A stretch of 64,000 nucleotides of DNA from Achromobacter deleyi (GTDB lineage: Bacteria; Pseudomonadota; Gammaproteobacteria; Burkholderiales; Burkholderiaceae_B). Below the pieces are notes generated by a model that was not told where the DNA came from, searched no databases, and saw nothing but the letters and a program-made list of their open reading frames with translations. Below are positions 20,468 to 31,578 of the stretch, in pieces. The DNA is taken from the NCBI RefSeq assembly GCF_016127315.1, contig NZ_CP065997.1, positions 6,696,001 through 6,760,000 of the forward strand. The letters are read 5' to 3'. Positions within the stretch are counted from its first letter, which is position 1; every line of letters begins with the position of its first letter. Position numbers and translations under genes: made by a program.

Positions 20468-21412
20468 ATGGACGTCGCCCCCGCCACCCTGCTTGCCCGC
20501 CTCCTGGCCAAGGGACGCCTGCGCCACCTGCAACTGCTGGCCGGCGTGGCCGAACTGGGCAGCCTGCAGCAGGCCGCCGCCCAGATCGGCATGAGCCAGC
20601 CGGCCGCCACCCACGCGCTGGCCGACATCGAATCCCTGCTGGGCGTGGAACTGTTCGAGCGCCACGCCCGCGGCATGCGCGCCACCCGCAGCGGACAGTT
20701 GATGGCCGATTGCGCGCGCGGCATGCTGACCACGCTTCGCGCCTCGACCGACTCGGTCGCCGCCCTGCGCGGCGGCGCCTCGGGCAACCTGCGCCTGGGC
20801 GCCATTCCGGCGGCCAGCAGCGGCCTGCTGGCCGAACGCCTGCCGGCCTACATGCGGACCCATCCCCACCTGCAGGTGGACTTCCAGGAAGGCAGCCGCG
20901 AACAATTACTGCCGCTGGCGGCCGCGGGCAACCTGGACCTGCTGCTGTGCCGGCGCCCGGAAGCGGTGCCCGCCGGCCTGGAATTCGTCCCGCTGCAACA
21001 GGATGCCGCCATCATCGTCGCCACGCCGGGCCATCCGCTGCTGGCCCGCGATGCCGCGCCCACGCTGGCGCAGGTGGCCTCCCAGTTGTGGATACGGCCA
21101 CGCCCCGAACTGGCGATCCACGCCGTCTTCACCGCCTTCTTCGAGCGCGCCGGCGTGGTGCCGCGGCTATGCCGCCTGGCCAGCGCCGCGCCCCCCATGC
21201 CGCTGCTGATCGCGGTCATGCAGGCGCAGCAGGCGCTGGCCATGGTGCCGCTGACGCTGGCCGGCTGGTATCTGCAGCATGGCCATTTCGAGCGCCTGCG
21301 GATCGAGTCGCCGGGCGCGTTCCAGCCCATCGGCGCCATCGTCGGCGAGGCCGGTCCGGGCCGTGAATTCCTGCAGTGGCTGATGCGCGCGCCAAACCGG
21401 CAGGTCCGCTAG
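20468..21412 (+). CDS. LysR-family regulator divergent from bug-abgB
   Basis: A 314-residue LysR-type regulator with the helix-turn-helix around LQLLAGVAELGSLQQAAAQIGMSQPAATHAL and a C-terminal ligand domain. It is back to back with the Bug receptor and AbgB-like hydrolase genes, so it probably controls them. An alternative ATG exists at 20423. The direct repeat AATACATT at 20414-20421 and 20430-20437 lies in the intergenic gap and could be part of the operator. Confidence 0.85.
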   Translation: MDVAPATLLARLLAKGRLRHLQLLAGVAELGSLQQAAAQIGMSQPAATHALADIESLLGVELFERHARGMRATRSGQLMADCARGMLTTLRASTDSVAALRGGASGNLRLGAIPAASSGLLAERLPAYMRTHPHLQVDFQEGSREQLLPLAAAGNLDLLLCRRPEAVPAGLEFVPLQQDAAIIVATPGHPLLARDAAPTLAQVASQLWIRPRPELAIHAVFTAFFERAGVVPRLCRLASAAPPMPLLIAVMQAQQALAMVPLTLAGWYLQHGHFERLRIESPGAFQPIGAIVGEAGPGREFLQWLMRAPNRQVR

Positions 21413-21431
21413 CCGCCGCGCCGAGGCCGGC

Positions 21432-22298
21432 TCAACGCAGCGCCCGCTCGATCGCCTCGCGCGCCTGGCCGATGAAGGGGTCTTCGCCCGGCCGCGGCGG
21501 CAACAGGCGAAATTCGACGTCGGGCAATGGCGGCAGGCCCGGCGCCTGCAGGCGGCCGATGCCGGGCGTCAGCGCCGACTCGTTCAGGCAGGCCACGCCC
21601 AACCCCGCCGCGATCGCCAGTTGCAGCCCGGCCACGCCCGAGGCCACATGCGCCACCGCGTACGGCACCGCGCGCCGCGCCAGCAGCCGCTCGGCGTACT
21701 GGCGCAACGCGCAGGTCTCGGGCAGCGCCAGCAACGGCAGCGGCGCCACCGGCGCCGGCGCCGGCGCACCCTCGGCCGCCATCCACAGCAGCGATTCGCG
21801 CCGCAGCAACGGCCCCTGCGGCCGCCCTTTCGACGCGCCGCGCTCCTGGATCACCATCGAAATGCCGACATCCACTTCGCCGCGTTCGTAGGCCGCCTCG
21901 ATCGTGCCGCTCTTCATGATGGTGACGTGCATGCGCACCTGCGGATACTGCTCGTTCAGGCGCCGCAGCAGCCGCGCCACGTCGCCAGGACGGAAGTAAT
22001 CGGTGATGCACAGCCGCAGTTCACCGCGCAGCGCCACGCCGCGCAGGTCGCGAAAGGCCTCGTCGCTCAGCGCCAGGATGGCGCGCGCATGCGCCAGCAG
22101 GCGCTCGCCGGCGGGAGTGGCGATCACGCCCGCCTTGCCGCGGATCAGCAGCGGCTGGCCGGCCCGCTCCTCCAGCTTGCGCATCTGCTCGCTGACCGAC
22201 GACTGCGACAGGAACACCTTGGGCGCGGCGGCGGTCAGGCTGCCCGCGTCCAGCACCGCCACCAGGGTGCGCAGCTGGTCGAGATCGAATCCGGACAT
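21432..22298 (-). CDS. LysR-family regulator divergent from tautomerase
   Basis: A 288-residue LysR-type regulator. The helix-turn-helix is at the extreme N terminus (LRTLVAVLDAGSLTAAAPKVFLSQSSVSEQMRKLEE), then an effector domain. It converges on the preceding LysR gene and is back to back with the tautomerase gene, which it likely regulates. Confidence 0.88.
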   Translation of the reverse strand: MSGFDLDQLRTLVAVLDAGSLTAAAPKVFLSQSSVSEQMRKLEERAGQPLLIRGKAGVIATPAGERLLAHARAILALSDEAFRDLRGVALRGELRLCITDYFRPGDVARLLRRLNEQYPQVRMHVTIMKSGTIEAAYERGEVDVGISMVIQERGASKGRPQGPLLRRESLLWMAAEGAPAPAPVAPLPLLALPETCALRQYAERLLARRAVPYAVAHVASGVAGLQLAIAAGLGVACLNESALTPGIGRLQAPGLPPLPDVEFRLLPPRPGEDPFIGQAREAIERALR

Positions 22299-22303
22299 GA
22301 TTT

Positions 22304-22326
22304 ATCCAACGGTTTATACGATGGAT
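22304..22326. promoter_or_regulatory. Candidate LysR operator
   Basis: An inverted repeat ATCCA-N13-TGGAT lies in the 107-base gap between the LysR and tautomerase starts. The flanking bases extend the symmetry with one insertion (GATTT / GAAATC). Confidence 0.35.
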
Positions 22327-22405
22327 GAAATCGTAAATTCCCGCTTTTCCGATGTCAATGCGGTCCCTACACTGGCTCCATTCCCCCTCACCCAAGGAGC
22401 CTGTC

Positions 22406-22798
22406 ATGCCCCACATCGTCATCCACGTTTCCGGCCAGCCCGATGCCGCCCGCAACCGCCGCATCGTCGATTCGGTCGCCAGCCTGACGCAATCCGTGCT
22501 CGGCAAGAAGCTGCCGGTCATCGCCATCACGCTGCAGCACATCCCCCACGACCAGTGGTTCATCGGTGCGCGTCCCCTGTCGGAACTGGGCAAGAACGCC
22601 TTCCACCTGGACATCAGCGTCACCGACGAGACCAACACCAAGGCCGAGAAGGCGCGCTTCATCCAGGAGATCTACGCGGCCTTCGGCGAGGTCCTGGGCG
22701 AGCTGCACGAATGCTCCTACGTGCACGTGATCGACGCGCGCGCCGCGGCCTATGGCTATGGCGGCAAGACGCAGGAATACCGGCACCAGCACGCCTGA
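22406..22798 (+). CDS. Tautomerase-family protein
   Basis: A 130-residue member of the 4-oxalocrotonate tautomerase superfamily. After removal of Met the catalytic Pro1 would be exposed (MPHIVIHVSGQPD). It is longer than the 62-residue classic enzyme and resembles the 130-residue group. The ATG at 22406 has an AAGGAG site at good spacing. The substrate is unknown; divergent LysR control suggests a catabolic role. Confidence 0.88.
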   Translation: MPHIVIHVSGQPDAARNRRIVDSVASLTQSVLGKKLPVIAITLQHIPHDQWFIGARPLSELGKNAFHLDISVTDETNTKAEKARFIQEIYAAFGEVLGELHECSYVHVIDARAAAYGYGGKTQEYRHQHA

Positions 22799-22846
22799 GA
22801 CCCACGCGCCGCGCCGCCGGTCGATCACCAACCGGCGATCGACGAA

Positions 22847-22882
22847 AAAAAGCCGCACACCCCGAAAGGTGTGCGGCTTTTC
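22847..22882. terminator. Bidirectional terminator (tautomerase/typA)
   Basis: AAAAGCCGCACACC and GGTGTGCGGCTTTT form a perfect stem with A and T tracts on the two sides, between convergent genes. Confidence 0.9.
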
Positions 22883-22917
22883 CGTTTTCAGCCGCGGGGC
22901 ACGAACCCCGCTTCGCC

Positions 22918-24741
22918 TCAGACGGCGGATTCGCGCGCGGCGCGCTTGCGGTCGTTTTCCTGCAGGTGACGCTTGCGCAGGCGGATCGACTTGGGCGTGA
23001 TTTCGACCAGTTCGTCGTCGTCGATGAATTCCACGGCGTATTCCAGCGACATCTGGATCGGCGGCACCAGGCGCACGGCTTCGTCGGTGCCCGAGGCGCG
23101 CACGTTGGTCAGCTGCTTGCCCTTGATCGGATTCACGACCAGGTCGTTGTCGCGGCTGTGGATGCCGATGATCATGCCTTCGTACAGCGCATCGCCCGGG
23201 TTCACGAACATGCGGCCGCGATCCTGCAGCTTCCACAGCGCGTAGGCCACGGCGTCGCCGTTGTCCTGGCTGATCAGCACGCCGTTGCGGCGTTCGCCGA
23301 TCGAGCCTTCCTTGATGGGCGCGTATTCGTGGAAGATATGGCTCATCAGGCCGGTGCCGCGCGTCAGCGTCAGGAACTCGTTCTGGAAGCCGATCAGGCC
23401 ACGGGCGGGGATCAGGTATTCCAGGCGGGTGCGGCCACGGCCGTCCGGCTGCATGTCCTGCAGATCGCCCTTGCGGCGGCCCAGTTCTTCCATCACGCCG
23501 CCCTGGTGGGCGTCTTCGACGTCGATGGTCAGCGACTCGAACGGCTCGCACTTCACGCCGTCGACTTCCTTGAACACCACGCGCGGACGCGACACGGCCA
23601 GCTCGTAGCCTTCGCGGCGCATCGTTTCCAGCAGGATCGTCAGGTGCAGTTCGCCGCGGCCCGACACTTCGAACACGGTGTCGTCGCCGGTGTCGCGCAC
23701 GCGCAGCGCCACGTTCGACTTCAGCTCGCGGTCCAGGCGGTCGCGCAGTTGGCGGCTGGTGACGAACTTGCCTTCACGGCCGGCCAGCGGCGAGGTGTTG
23801 ACCATGAAGTTCATGGTCAGCGTCGGCTCGTCGATGCGCAGCATCGGCAGCACTTCCTGCGTCACCGGGTCGGTCACGGTGCAACCGATGCCCAGGTCTT
23901 CGATACCGTTGATCAGCACGATGTCGCCGGCTTCGGCTTCATCCACCACGATGCGCTCCAGGCCGTGGAACTTCAGCACCTGGTTGATGCGGCCGCGGCC
24001 GCCCTGGCCGTCGGGGCCGAACTTGTACGCCACATCCATGCCGGGACGCATGCGGCCGCGGTTGATGCGGCCCACGCCGATCTTGCCGACGTAGCTGTTG
24101 TAGTCCAGCGAGATGATCTGCATCTGCAGCGGGCCGTTGGGATCGTCGTCACGCTGCGGCACGTGCTGCAGGATGGCTTCGAACAGCGGGCGCATGTCGC
24201 CTTCGCGCACGTCCGCGGTCAGGCCGGCGTAGCCGGACAGGCCCGAGGCGTACACCACCGGGAAGTCCAGCTGCTCGTCGGTCGCGCCCAGCTTGTCGAA
24301 CAGGTCGAAGGTGGCGTTGATGACGAAGTCGGTGCGGGCGCCCGGACGGTCGACCTTGTTGACCACCACGATCGGCTTCAGGCCCAGGGCCAGCGCCTTG
24401 CGGGTCACGAAGATCGTCTGCGGCATCGGGCCTTCGACGGCGTCGACCAGCAGCAGCACGCCGTCGACCATCGACAGCACGCGCTCGACTTCGCCACCGA
24501 AGTCCGCGTGCCCCGGGGTGTCGACGATGTTGATGTGCGTGCCTTCGTATTCAACGGCACAGTTCTTGGCCAGAATCGTGATGCCGCGTTCTTTTTCCAG
24601 GTCGTTCGAGTCCATGACCCGTTCGGTCAGCGCCTGGTTTTCGCGGAAGGTGCCGGATTGGCGCAGCAGCTGGTCGACCAGGGTGGTTTTACCGTGGTCC
24701 ACGTGGGCGATGATGGCGACGTTGCGCAAGGCGCGAGTCAT
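22918..24741 (-). CDS. typA: Translational GTPase TypA/BipA
   Basis: A 607-residue ribosome-associated GTPase of the EF-G family, needed for 50S assembly and growth under stress. The P-loop is AHVDHGKTT at 12-20, switch II is [12 protein letters not shown], and the guanine motif is NKVD. Domains II, III, V and the BipA-specific C-terminal domain follow. It is the last gene of the rimP operon and its start overlaps the truB stop by 4 bases. Confidence 0.97.
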   Translation of the reverse strand: MTRALRNVAIIAHVDHGKTTLVDQLLRQSGTFRENQALTERVMDSNDLEKERGITILAKNCAVEYEGTHINIVDTPGHADFGGEVERVLSMVDGVLLLVDAVEGPMPQTIFVTRKALALGLKPIVVVNKVDRPGARTDFVINATFDLFDKLGATDEQLDFPVVYASGLSGYAGLTADVREGDMRPLFEAILQHVPQRDDDPNGPLQMQIISLDYNSYVGKIGVGRINRGRMRPGMDVAYKFGPDGQGGRGRINQVLKFHGLERIVVDEAEAGDIVLINGIEDLGIGCTVTDPVTQEVLPMLRIDEPTLTMNFMVNTSPLAGREGKFVTSRQLRDRLDRELKSNVALRVRDTGDDTVFEVSGRGELHLTILLETMRREGYELAVSRPRVVFKEVDGVKCEPFESLTIDVEDAHQGGVMEELGRRKGDLQDMQPDGRGRTRLEYLIPARGLIGFQNEFLTLTRGTGLMSHIFHEYAPIKEGSIGERRNGVLISQDNGDAVAYALWKLQDRGRMFVNPGDALYEGMIIGIHSRDNDLVVNPIKGKQLTNVRASGTDEAVRLVPPIQMSLEYAVEFIDDDELVEITPKSIRLRKRHLQENDRKRAARESAV

Positions 24742-25487
24742 AGCGAGTCCTTTAAGGTGGTGGCGGGCAGCAAGCCCGCCGGCAATTCGTTCAGTGCAAG
24801 CAATGCCTGCTTGGGGTCTGGCATCGCCTGCAAGGCATCCAGCGCAACGGCGCGTTCCAGAGAAAATGGCCCGACGTGCGTGCGCCGCAGCGCCGCCAGG
24901 TGGGCGTAACAGCCCAGCGCGCGCCCGATGTCCTGGGCCAGCGTCCGGATGTATGTGCCTTTACTGCAAGCCACATCGATCTCTGCCTGCGTCCCGTTCA
25001 GGGACAGCAGCTCGATGCGGTAAATCGTAATCTGCCGCGGCGGGCGTTCCAGTTCGATGCCCTGGCGCGCGTATTCGTACAGCGGCTTGCCGTCGCGCTT
25101 GAGCGCCGAATACATGGGCGGAATCTGCTCGATCGTGCCCGAGAAACGTGACAGCGCTTCGCGCAGGGCCTGTTCCTCGACCACGAAACCGGGCGCGGCG
25201 GTGGACACCACGTTGCCGGTCAGGTCGCCGGAATCGGTTTCCTCCCCAAATTGAAGCGTAGCGCGATATGCCTTGTCGGCGTTGAGCATCGCGCCGGAAA
25301 TCTTGGTTGCCCGGCCCATGCAGCACACCAGCAGGCCGGTGGCGAAGGGGTCGAGGGTGCCGGTATGGCCGGCTTTCGCCGCGTCCATGGCACGCTTGGC
25401 GCGTTGCAGCGCGTGGTTGCTCGACAAACCTACGGGTTTGTCGAGCAACAGCACACCGTCGAGCGCAAGCCCGCGTCGTTTAGCCAT
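24738..25487 (-). CDS. truB: tRNA pseudouridine-55 synthase
   Basis: A 249-residue enzyme that makes pseudouridine 55 in the T-arm of tRNAs. Catalytic Asp46 lies in [16 protein letters not shown], and other family motifs YRA and [14 protein letters not shown] are present. It is somewhat shorter than the E. coli enzyme because the C-terminal PUA region is reduced. It lies between rbfA and typA in the operon. Confidence 0.95.
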   Translation of the reverse strand: MAKRRGLALDGVLLLDKPVGLSSNHALQRAKRAMDAAKAGHTGTLDPFATGLLVCCMGRATKISGAMLNADKAYRATLQFGEETDSGDLTGNVVSTAAPGFVVEEQALREALSRFSGTIEQIPPMYSALKRDGKPLYEYARQGIELERPPRQITIYRIELLSLNGTQAEIDVACSKGTYIRTLAQDIGRALGCYAHLAALRRTHVGPFSLERAVALDALQAMPDPKQALLALNELPAGLLPATTLKDSL

Positions 25488-25526
25488 CGTCGGAATCCGG
25501 AAATTAAAGCAGTGACGACAGCCCGA

Positions 25527-25928
25527 TCAGGACTGGTCTTCAGGTTCGTCGGGCACGCCCGAGTGCGGGCCGGGCCGGTTTGCGCGGTCGATGAGGATCG
25601 ACATTTCGATACCACGGGCAATCTGCTCGTCGTGGAAGAAGCGCAAAGTGGGGACAGTGTGAATGTGCAGCAGCTTGTACAGCTGGGAGTGCAGCCAGCC
25701 GGCCTTCTCGTTCAGCAAGGCGGTCGCGGCCTCGGGCTCGGCGCCCAGGACCGTGAAATACACCTTGGCATGCGCGTAGTCGGTCGACAGTTCCACACCG
25801 GAGAGCGTGATCAAGCCAGCGCGGGTCGTGTCGATCTCGCGCTGGATGATCCCGGCCAGATCCTTCTGGATCTGGTCGGCCAGTCGCAGATTGCGACCGG
25901 GGATGGCTTTGGACTTGTGACGGCTCAT
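25527..25928 (-). CDS. rbfA: Ribosome-binding factor A
   Basis: A 133-residue KH-fold protein that binds the 30S subunit and aids 16S 5'-end maturation and cold adaptation. Family residues are visible in [18 protein letters not shown] and [16 protein letters not shown] chose the ATG at 25928 (MSRHKSK) with GAGG upstream; an ATG three codons earlier is possible. A short acidic tail ends the protein. Confidence 0.95.
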   Translation of the reverse strand: MSRHKSKAIPGRNLRLADQIQKDLAGIIQREIDTTRAGLITLSGVELSTDYAHAKVYFTVLGAEPEAATALLNEKAGWLHSQLYKLLHIHTVPTLRFFHDEQIARGIEMSILIDRANRPGPHSGVPDEPEDQS

Positions 25929-25951
25929 TAGAAACAATGCCTCGCGACGCC

Positions 25952-28900
25952 TTACAGCGTACGCGCGATTTCCTTGATTTCAAAGACTTCCAGCTGGTCA
26001 CCCACCTGGATGTCGTTGTTGCCGCGCAGCGTAAGACCGCAATCGAAGCCCGACTTGACTTCCTTGACGTCGTCCTTGAAGCGGCGCAGCGAATCGAGCT
26101 GACCGGTCCACTGGACCACGTTGTTGCGCAGCAGGCGGACCTGCGAATCGCGACGCACCAGGCCGTCGAGCACCATGCAACCGGCGATGTTGCCGATGCG
26201 GGAGATGCTGTAGACCTCGCGGATCTCGACCAGGCCGATGATCTCTTCCTTCTTCTCGGGCGCCAACATGCCCGACATGGCTGCCTTCACTTCGTCCACG
26301 GCGTCGTAGATGATGTTGTAGTAGCGCACGTCGATGCCGTTGGTCTCGGCCAGCTTCTTGGCGCTGGCTTCGGCGCGGACGTTGAAGCCGATCACCACGG
26401 CGTTCGAGGCGATCGCCAGGTTGATGTCGCTTTCCGAGATGCCGCCCACGGCCGCGTGCACCACTTGCACACGGACTTCGTCGGTCGACAACTTGGTCAG
26501 CGACTGCACCAGCGCTTCCTGCGAACCCTGCACGTCGGTCTTGACGATCAGCGCCAGGGTCTGGGTGCCTTCGCCCAGGTTGTCGAACATCGATTCCAGC
26601 TTGGCGGCCTGTTGGCGTGCCAGCTTGACGTCGCGGAACTTGCCCTGGCGGAACAGCGCGATTTCGCGCGCCTTGCGCTCGTCGGACAGCACCATCAGCT
26701 CGTCGCCGGCGGCCGGCACTTCGGTCAGGCCCTGGATTTCCACCGGGATCGACGGGCCGGCGGCCTGGATCGGCTTGCCGTTCTCGTCGAGCATGGCGCG
26801 GACGCGGCCGAAGCTGGCGCCAGCAAGCACCACGTCGCCACGGTTCAGCGTGCCGCTCTGGACCAGGATGGTCGCAACCGGGCCGCGGCCCTTGTCCAGG
26901 CGGGCTTCGATCACCAGGCCCTTGGCGGCCGAGTCGACCGGAGCCTTCAGTTCCAGCAGTTCGGCTTGCAGCAGCACGTTCTCGAGCAGCGCGTCGATGC
27001 CCTCGCCGGTCTTGGCCGACACCGGCACGAACGGCACGTCGCCGCCGTATTCTTCCGGCACCACTTCCTCGGCGACCAGTTCCTGCTTGACGCGCTCGGG
27101 GTTGGCGCTGGGCTTGTCGATCTTGGTCATGGCCACCACCATCGGCACGCCTGCGGCCTTGGCATGGTGGATGGCTTCACGCGTCTGCGGCATCACGCCG
27201 TCGTCGGCCGCGCAGACCAGGATGACGATGTCGGTGGCCTTGGCGCCACGGGCACGCATGGCGGTGAACGCCTCGTGGCCCGGGGTATCCAGGAAGGTCA
27301 CCATGCCACGCTCGGTTTCCACGTGGTAGGCGCCAATGTGCTGCGTAATGCCGCCGGCTTCGCCCGCGGCAACCTTGGCGCGGCGGATGTAGTCCAGCAG
27401 CGAGGTCTTGCCGTGGTCGACGTGGCCCATCACGGTCACGACCGGAGCGCGCGGCAGCTGTTCGGCTTCCGACACGCTGGCGGTTTCATCCAGGAAGGCT
27501 TCCGGATCGTCGAGCTTGGCGGCGATCGCCACGTGGCCCAGTTCCTCGACCACGATCATGGCCGTTTCCTGGTCCAGCACCTGGTTGATGGTGACCATCT
27601 GGCCCAGCTTCATCAATTGCTTGATGACTTCGGCGGCCTTGACGGACATCTTGTGGGCCAGGTCGGCCACGCTGATGGTTTCCGGCACGTGCACTTCACG
27701 CGCGATGAATTCCTGCGGCGCCGGCTCGTTGCGGCGGTCGTTGTGCTGGTTGCGGCCACCGCGGCCGCCACTCTTGCCACCGCCCTTGCCGCCGGCACGC
27801 CAGCCGTCACGGCTGGCCGGCGCCGCCGGCTTGTCGGCCGGCTTCTTGCGCGAGGCGTCATCCGACCAGGTCGAGGCGACCTCGGCCGTCTTGATGGTCT
27901 TCTTGGTGCCGGGCGCGGCGGGCTTGGCGTCCTTCTTGGCGCCAGGCGCGGCGCCGGGCTTGCCGGCCGGCTTGTGCAGCGTGCCCGAGATCGGAGCGGC
28001 CGCCGCGGGCGGGGCTTCCGGTTCGGGGGCGCGCAGCACCTTGCGCGGGCGGTTCAGCATCTCGCGCAGCGCGGCGGCTTCGGCCTCGGCGGCACGGCGG
28101 GCCTCGTCGCGGCCGGCGCCAGTGGCGGAGGCGGCGAGCGGCGGGCCGGCGCGGCGGTTGTCGGCGCGGTTGCCGATCTTGGCGGCGGGCGCAGCGGACT
28201 CGACCGGCTTGGCGGCGGGTTTGACGGGTTCAGACTTCGCGGCAGGCGGCACCTGGGCGACAGGCGCGGCGGCCTGGGATGACGATGGTTCGGACGTATT
28301 GGCTAGCACAACGGGTTCCGGCTTGGCTTCTTCAGCCTTGGGCTCGGTGGATTCAGTCTTGACTTCGGGCTTGGCCTCTTCGGCCACGGGCTCGGCAGGA
28401 GCGGGCGCCGACGTCGGTTCCGGTTCAGGCTGGGCCTGGACTTCGGCGGCGGGAGCCGCGACGGGGGCGGGCACTTCGGCCGCGACGGATTCAACAGGCG
28501 CGGGCGCTTCAACCGGCGCGGGCGCTTCTACAGCAACGGGCTCTTGCACCGGGGCCGGAGCGGGAGCCTGGACCGGCGCGGCGTCGCGCGGTTCGACCGG
28601 CGCGGCCACTTCGGACGCGACGGGTGCGGACACCTGCTGGGCTTCTTCCGCGCCCGCTTCCTCTTCGGCGCGAGCGGCGGCGGCTTGCTCAAGGGCGATT
28701 TCGGAGGGATCACGCTTGACGAACACGCGCTTCTTGCGCACCTCGACCTGGATGGTACGCGAGCGGCCGGTGGCGTCAGCCTGGCGGATCTCGGAGGTCT
28801 GGCGGCGCGTCAAGGTGATCTTCTTGCCTTCGGTCGCGCCGTGGGCGCGACGCAGCGATTCGAGCAATTTCGCCTTGTCGCTGTCGGTGACGGAATCGTC

Positions 28901-29002
28901 CACCGATTTGAGGTCAACGCCGGCCGAGCGCAGCTGTTCCAGCAGCACATTGGCAGGCATTTTCAGCTCGGTAGCGAACTGGGCGACGGTGTTACTCGAC
29001 AT
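25952..29002 (-). CDS. infB: Translation initiation factor IF-2
   Basis: A 1016-residue initiation GTPase that brings fMet-tRNA to the 30S subunit. The N-terminal subdomain (about 1-55) is followed by a second conserved block, then a long Ala/Pro/Glu/Val/Lys-rich linker (about 115-420) with repeated AP, VEAPAP and KPE runs. The conserved G domain then begins, with P-loop GHVDHGKTS near residue 523, DTPGHEAF and TKID. C-terminal domains C1 and C2 complete it. Internal starts producing shorter IF-2 forms are possible. It lies in the conserved nusA-infB-rbfA order. Confidence 0.97.
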   Translation of the reverse strand: MSSNTVAQFATELKMPANVLLEQLRSAGVDLKSVDDSVTDSDKAKLLESLRRAHGATEGKKITLTRRQTSEIRQADATGRSRTIQVEVRKKRVFVKRDPSEIALEQAAAARAEEEAGAEEAQQVSAPVASEVAAPVEPRDAAPVQAPAPAPVQEPVAVEAPAPVEAPAPVESVAAEVPAPVAAPAAEVQAQPEPEPTSAPAPAEPVAEEAKPEVKTESTEPKAEEAKPEPVVLANTSEPSSSQAAAPVAQVPPAAKSEPVKPAAKPVESAAPAAKIGNRADNRRAGPPLAASATGAGRDEARRAAEAEAAALREMLNRPRKVLRAPEPEAPPAAAAPISGTLHKPAGKPGAAPGAKKDAKPAAPGTKKTIKTAEVASTWSDDASRKKPADKPAAPASRDGWRAGGKGGGKSGGRGGRNQHNDRRNEPAPQEFIAREVHVPETISVADLAHKMSVKAAEVIKQLMKLGQMVTINQVLDQETAMIVVEELGHVAIAAKLDDPEAFLDETASVSEAEQLPRAPVVTVMGHVDHGKTSLLDYIRRAKVAAGEAGGITQHIGAYHVETERGMVTFLDTPGHEAFTAMRARGAKATDIVILVCAADDGVMPQTREAIHHAKAAGVPMVVAMTKIDKPSANPERVKQELVAEEVVPEEYGGDVPFVPVSAKTGEGIDALLENVLLQAELLELKAPVDSAAKGLVIEARLDKGRGPVATILVQSGTLNRGDVVLAGASFGRVRAMLDENGKPIQAAGPSIPVEIQGLTEVPAAGDELMVLSDERKAREIALFRQGKFRDVKLARQQAAKLESMFDNLGEGTQTLALIVKTDVQGSQEALVQSLTKLSTDEVRVQVVHAAVGGISESDINLAIASNAVVIGFNVRAEASAKKLAETNGIDVRYYNIIYDAVDEVKAAMSGMLAPEKKEEIIGLVEIREVYSISRIGNIAGCMVLDGLVRRDSQVRLLRNNVVQWTGQLDSLRRFKDDVKEVKSGFDCGLTLRGNNDIQVGDQLEVFEIKEIARTL

Positions 29003-29094
29003 TAGGCTCTCTCTTCCCTATATGCAGCTATTACAAACAACGTGAACATGCGGCGGACTTGACGGCCATCCGCCGCAGACCCGTGTCCTTTTGG

Positions 29095-30573
29095 TTATTC
29101 TTCATCGAACCAATGGGCGCGGGCACGCATGATGAGGTCGCTGGCTTCCTGCTCGGTCAGGCCGGCGATTTCCGCCAGCTCGTCCGTCGCCAGTTCGGCC
29201 AGATCATCACGCGTATGCACTTGACGCTCGGCCAGCTTGGCGGCCAGTTCGGGCGTCACGCCTTCGAGTTCGAGCAGATCCTGCGCCGTTTCAAGGCGCT
29301 CTTCCTGGGCGATGGCCTCGGTCAGCAGCGCATTGCGGGCACGGGCGCGCAACTCATTGATGGTGTCTTCGTCGAACGCCTCGATCTCCAGCAGTTCCTG
29401 CATGGGGACGTAGGCGATTTCCTCGATACCGGTGAAACCTTCGTCGATCAGGATGTCGGCGACTTCCTCATCGACGTCCAGCTTGTTCATGAACGTGGTG
29501 CGCAGGCCCGAACGCTCGACTTCCTGGCGGTTCAGGCTTTCTTCCGGCGTCATGATGTTGATCTGCCAGCCGGTCAGCTCGGAAGCCAGGCGCACGTTCT
29601 GGCCCTTGGCGCCGATCGCCTTGGGCAGGTTTTCCTCGTCGACCACCACGTCCATCGCGTGCTTGTCTTCGTCCACCACGATGGACTCGACGTTGGCCGG
29701 CGCCAGGGCGCCGATGACGAACTGCGCGGGATCTTCCGACCACAGCACGATGTCGACCTGCTCGCCGCCCAGCTCGTTGCGCACGGCGGTCACGCGCGAA
29801 CCGCGCATGCCGACGCAGGTGCCGATGGGGTCGATACGCTTATCGTATGCCACCACGGCGATCTTCGCACGCACGCCGGCGTCGCGAGCGGCCGCCTTGA
29901 TCTCGAGCAGGCCCTGCTCGATCTCGGGCACTTCATTCTCGAACAGCTGGCGGATGAACTCGGGCGAGGTGCGCGACAGGATCACCTGCTGGCCGCGGGC
30001 CGCATGGTCGACGCGCAGGACGAAAGCGCGGACGCGGTCGGCGACCCGGAGGTTTTCCTTCGGGATCATTTCGGAGCGCGGCAGGCGCGCTTCGATCTTG
30101 CCGGTCTCGATGATGGCGTCGCCCTTGTCCATGCGCTTGATGGTGCCGGACACGATGGTTTCGCCGCGGTCGAGGAAGTCGTTCAGGACCTGCTCGCGCT
30201 CGGCGTCACGGATCTTCTGCAGGATCGCCTGCTTGGCGGCCTGGGCGCCGATACGGCCGAACTCGATCGGCTCGAGCGGTTCCTCGATGTACTCACCCAC
30301 CTGGATGTTGGGCACGATCTCGACGGCGTCCGACAGCATTTCCTGCTTGTCGGGTTCTTGCAGGCCCGCTTCGTCGGGCACCACCAGCCAGCGGCGGAAA
30401 CCTTCGTGGTCACCGGTTTCACGATCGATGGCAACACGAATGTCCGCATCATCCTTGAAGCGCTTTTTCATGGCCGAGGCCAGCGCGCTTTCCAGCGCCC
30501 CGAACACGACATCACGCGTGACGTTCTTTTCACGCGCCAAGGCATCGACCAACAGAAGAATTTCGCGACTCAT
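29095..30573 (-). CDS. nusA: Transcription termination/antitermination factor NusA
   Basis: A 492-residue RNA polymerase-binding factor. It has an N-terminal polymerase-binding domain, an S1 domain (about 135-200), two KH domains ([10 protein letters not shown] and [13 protein letters not shown] motifs), and two C-terminal acidic helix-hairpin repeats. The total length is close to the E. coli protein. The start overlaps the rimP stop by 4 bases (ATGA). Confidence 0.97.
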   Translation of the reverse strand: MSREILLLVDALAREKNVTRDVVFGALESALASAMKKRFKDDADIRVAIDRETGDHEGFRRWLVVPDEAGLQEPDKQEMLSDAVEIVPNIQVGEYIEEPLEPIEFGRIGAQAAKQAILQKIRDAEREQVLNDFLDRGETIVSGTIKRMDKGDAIIETGKIEARLPRSEMIPKENLRVADRVRAFVLRVDHAARGQQVILSRTSPEFIRQLFENEVPEIEQGLLEIKAAARDAGVRAKIAVVAYDKRIDPIGTCVGMRGSRVTAVRNELGGEQVDIVLWSEDPAQFVIGALAPANVESIVVDEDKHAMDVVVDEENLPKAIGAKGQNVRLASELTGWQINIMTPEESLNRQEVERSGLRTTFMNKLDVDEEVADILIDEGFTGIEEIAYVPMQELLEIEAFDEDTINELRARARNALLTEAIAQEERLETAQDLLELEGVTPELAAKLAERQVHTRDDLAELATDELAEIAGLTEQEASDLIMRARAHWFDEE

Positions 30574-31076
30574 CGCTTTTTGCCCTTGAAATCCAGAACG
30601 GGGTCCAGTTTTGCACGCTCGATATCCTCGACCGTGAAATTCAACACCTGGACTTCGTTCTTTTTTGCCTCAAATTCGAGACCGAACACGGTCTTGTGCA
30701 TCCCAGCCGCGGCGTCCGGAGCTGCGGGCGCGTCTTCCTCGGGCACGGTCAACGTGCCGGAAAAGACCTTGCGTCCGTCCAATGCCTCGCGCAGCTTGAT
30801 CTCGATGCGTTCGCCTGCGAAACGGCGGAATTCGGCCTCGTTGCGCAGCGGGCGATCAATGCCCGGCGAACCGACTTCCAGCCGCTTGTAGTCGATGTTC
30901 TCGACCTCGTACACCCGCGACAATTGGCGGGACACTTGCTCGCAGTCTTCGATGCGCACACCGCCGACCCGATCGATCGTGACGCGCAAAAGGCCCAGCG
31001 CGGCACGTTCGACGTCGACGAGTTCGACGTCCATGCCGGCCAGTGCCTCTTCGGTCAATGCGAATAAATCAGCCAT
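30570..31076 (-). CDS. rimP: Ribosome maturation factor RimP
   Basis: A 168-residue 30S assembly factor, first gene of the rimP-nusA-infB-rbfA-truB-typA operon. The family motifs LLRVTIDR and [11 protein letters not shown] are present. I chose the ATG at 31076 ([12 protein letters not shown]) to match the family N terminus. The ribosome site is poor (GAG only three bases before the ATG), and an intrinsic terminator ends seven bases upstream of the start codon. Confidence 0.94.
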   Translation of the reverse strand: MADLFALTEEALAGMDVELVDVERAALGLLRVTIDRVGGVRIEDCEQVSRQLSRVYEVENIDYKRLEVGSPGIDRPLRNEAEFRRFAGERIEIKLREALDGRKVFSGTLTVPEEDAPAAPDAAAGMHKTVFGLEFEAKKNEVQVLNFTVEDIERAKLDPVLDFKGKKR

Positions 31077-31082
31077 ATACTC

Positions 31083-31110
31083 AAAAAAAATGGGCTGCAC
31101 GCCCAGCCCA
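31083..31110 (-). terminator. Intrinsic terminator/attenuator directly before rimP
   Basis: Reading toward rimP, TGGGCTG-GGCGTG-CAGCCCA forms a 7-base stem with a 6-base loop and is followed by eight T. The rimP ATG is seven bases after the T-tract. Placed between promoter and first gene, it fits an attenuator. Confidence 0.75.
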
Positions 31111-31474
31111 CCGTATTGCACAGTGCCCAGCCGCCACCCTACTGCACGTAAGGAGCAATGCTGGGCAGTGCCCTATATTGCGACCTAAATTTCGGCTCGC
31201 GCCGCCCTTGCGACGCACCCGCCAACTCAGCGAGGGCAGTCAGCCCAAACCCGTTTCACCGAGACCACCTGCGCCGCAAAACCACTGCGACCACATGGGC
31301 TCCAGCCATGAAACCGGCCAACGGCCCATCTGACGCCCCGTCAGCGACCCGCCTGCCCAGACAGTCCGTACAACCCGCGCAGCCATGAAAAACGCCGCAT
31401 GAGCGGCAAAGCAACGGCGCGAACCGACAGGCCAACGGCGTTAACGGACAGACGCGAAGCCATGAAAACCATTG

Positions 31475-31483
31475 ATTTTACCA
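31475..31483 (-). promoter_or_regulatory. Candidate extended -10 promoter of the rimP operon
   Basis: On the minus strand TGGTAAAAT is an extended -10 element. It would start a leader of about 390 nucleotides before rimP. The -35 is weak. Confidence 0.4.
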
Positions 31484-31578
31484 GATAAACCGGAAAAACG
31501 CCTGATTCGTCACGGGCTTACGCTTATGTGGGACGGATCGAGCCAGCGGCGCCGCGCGGACGCCGCTCCGGCGGGGGT

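Larger units (their letters stand above)
31077..31578. other. Long rimP leader and rluB downstream region
   Basis: About 500 bases without a gene. It holds an extended -10 box on the minus strand (31475-31483), competing inverted repeats (31124-31131, 31160-31167, 31101-31107), and the terminator before rimP. The decamer AGCCATGAAA occurs three times (near 31305, 31383 and 31457). Confidence 0.7.

Noticed and set aside
25937..28282. 781-codon open frame on the plus strand
   Set aside because: It is antisense to infB, with low-complexity content and no family-like motifs.
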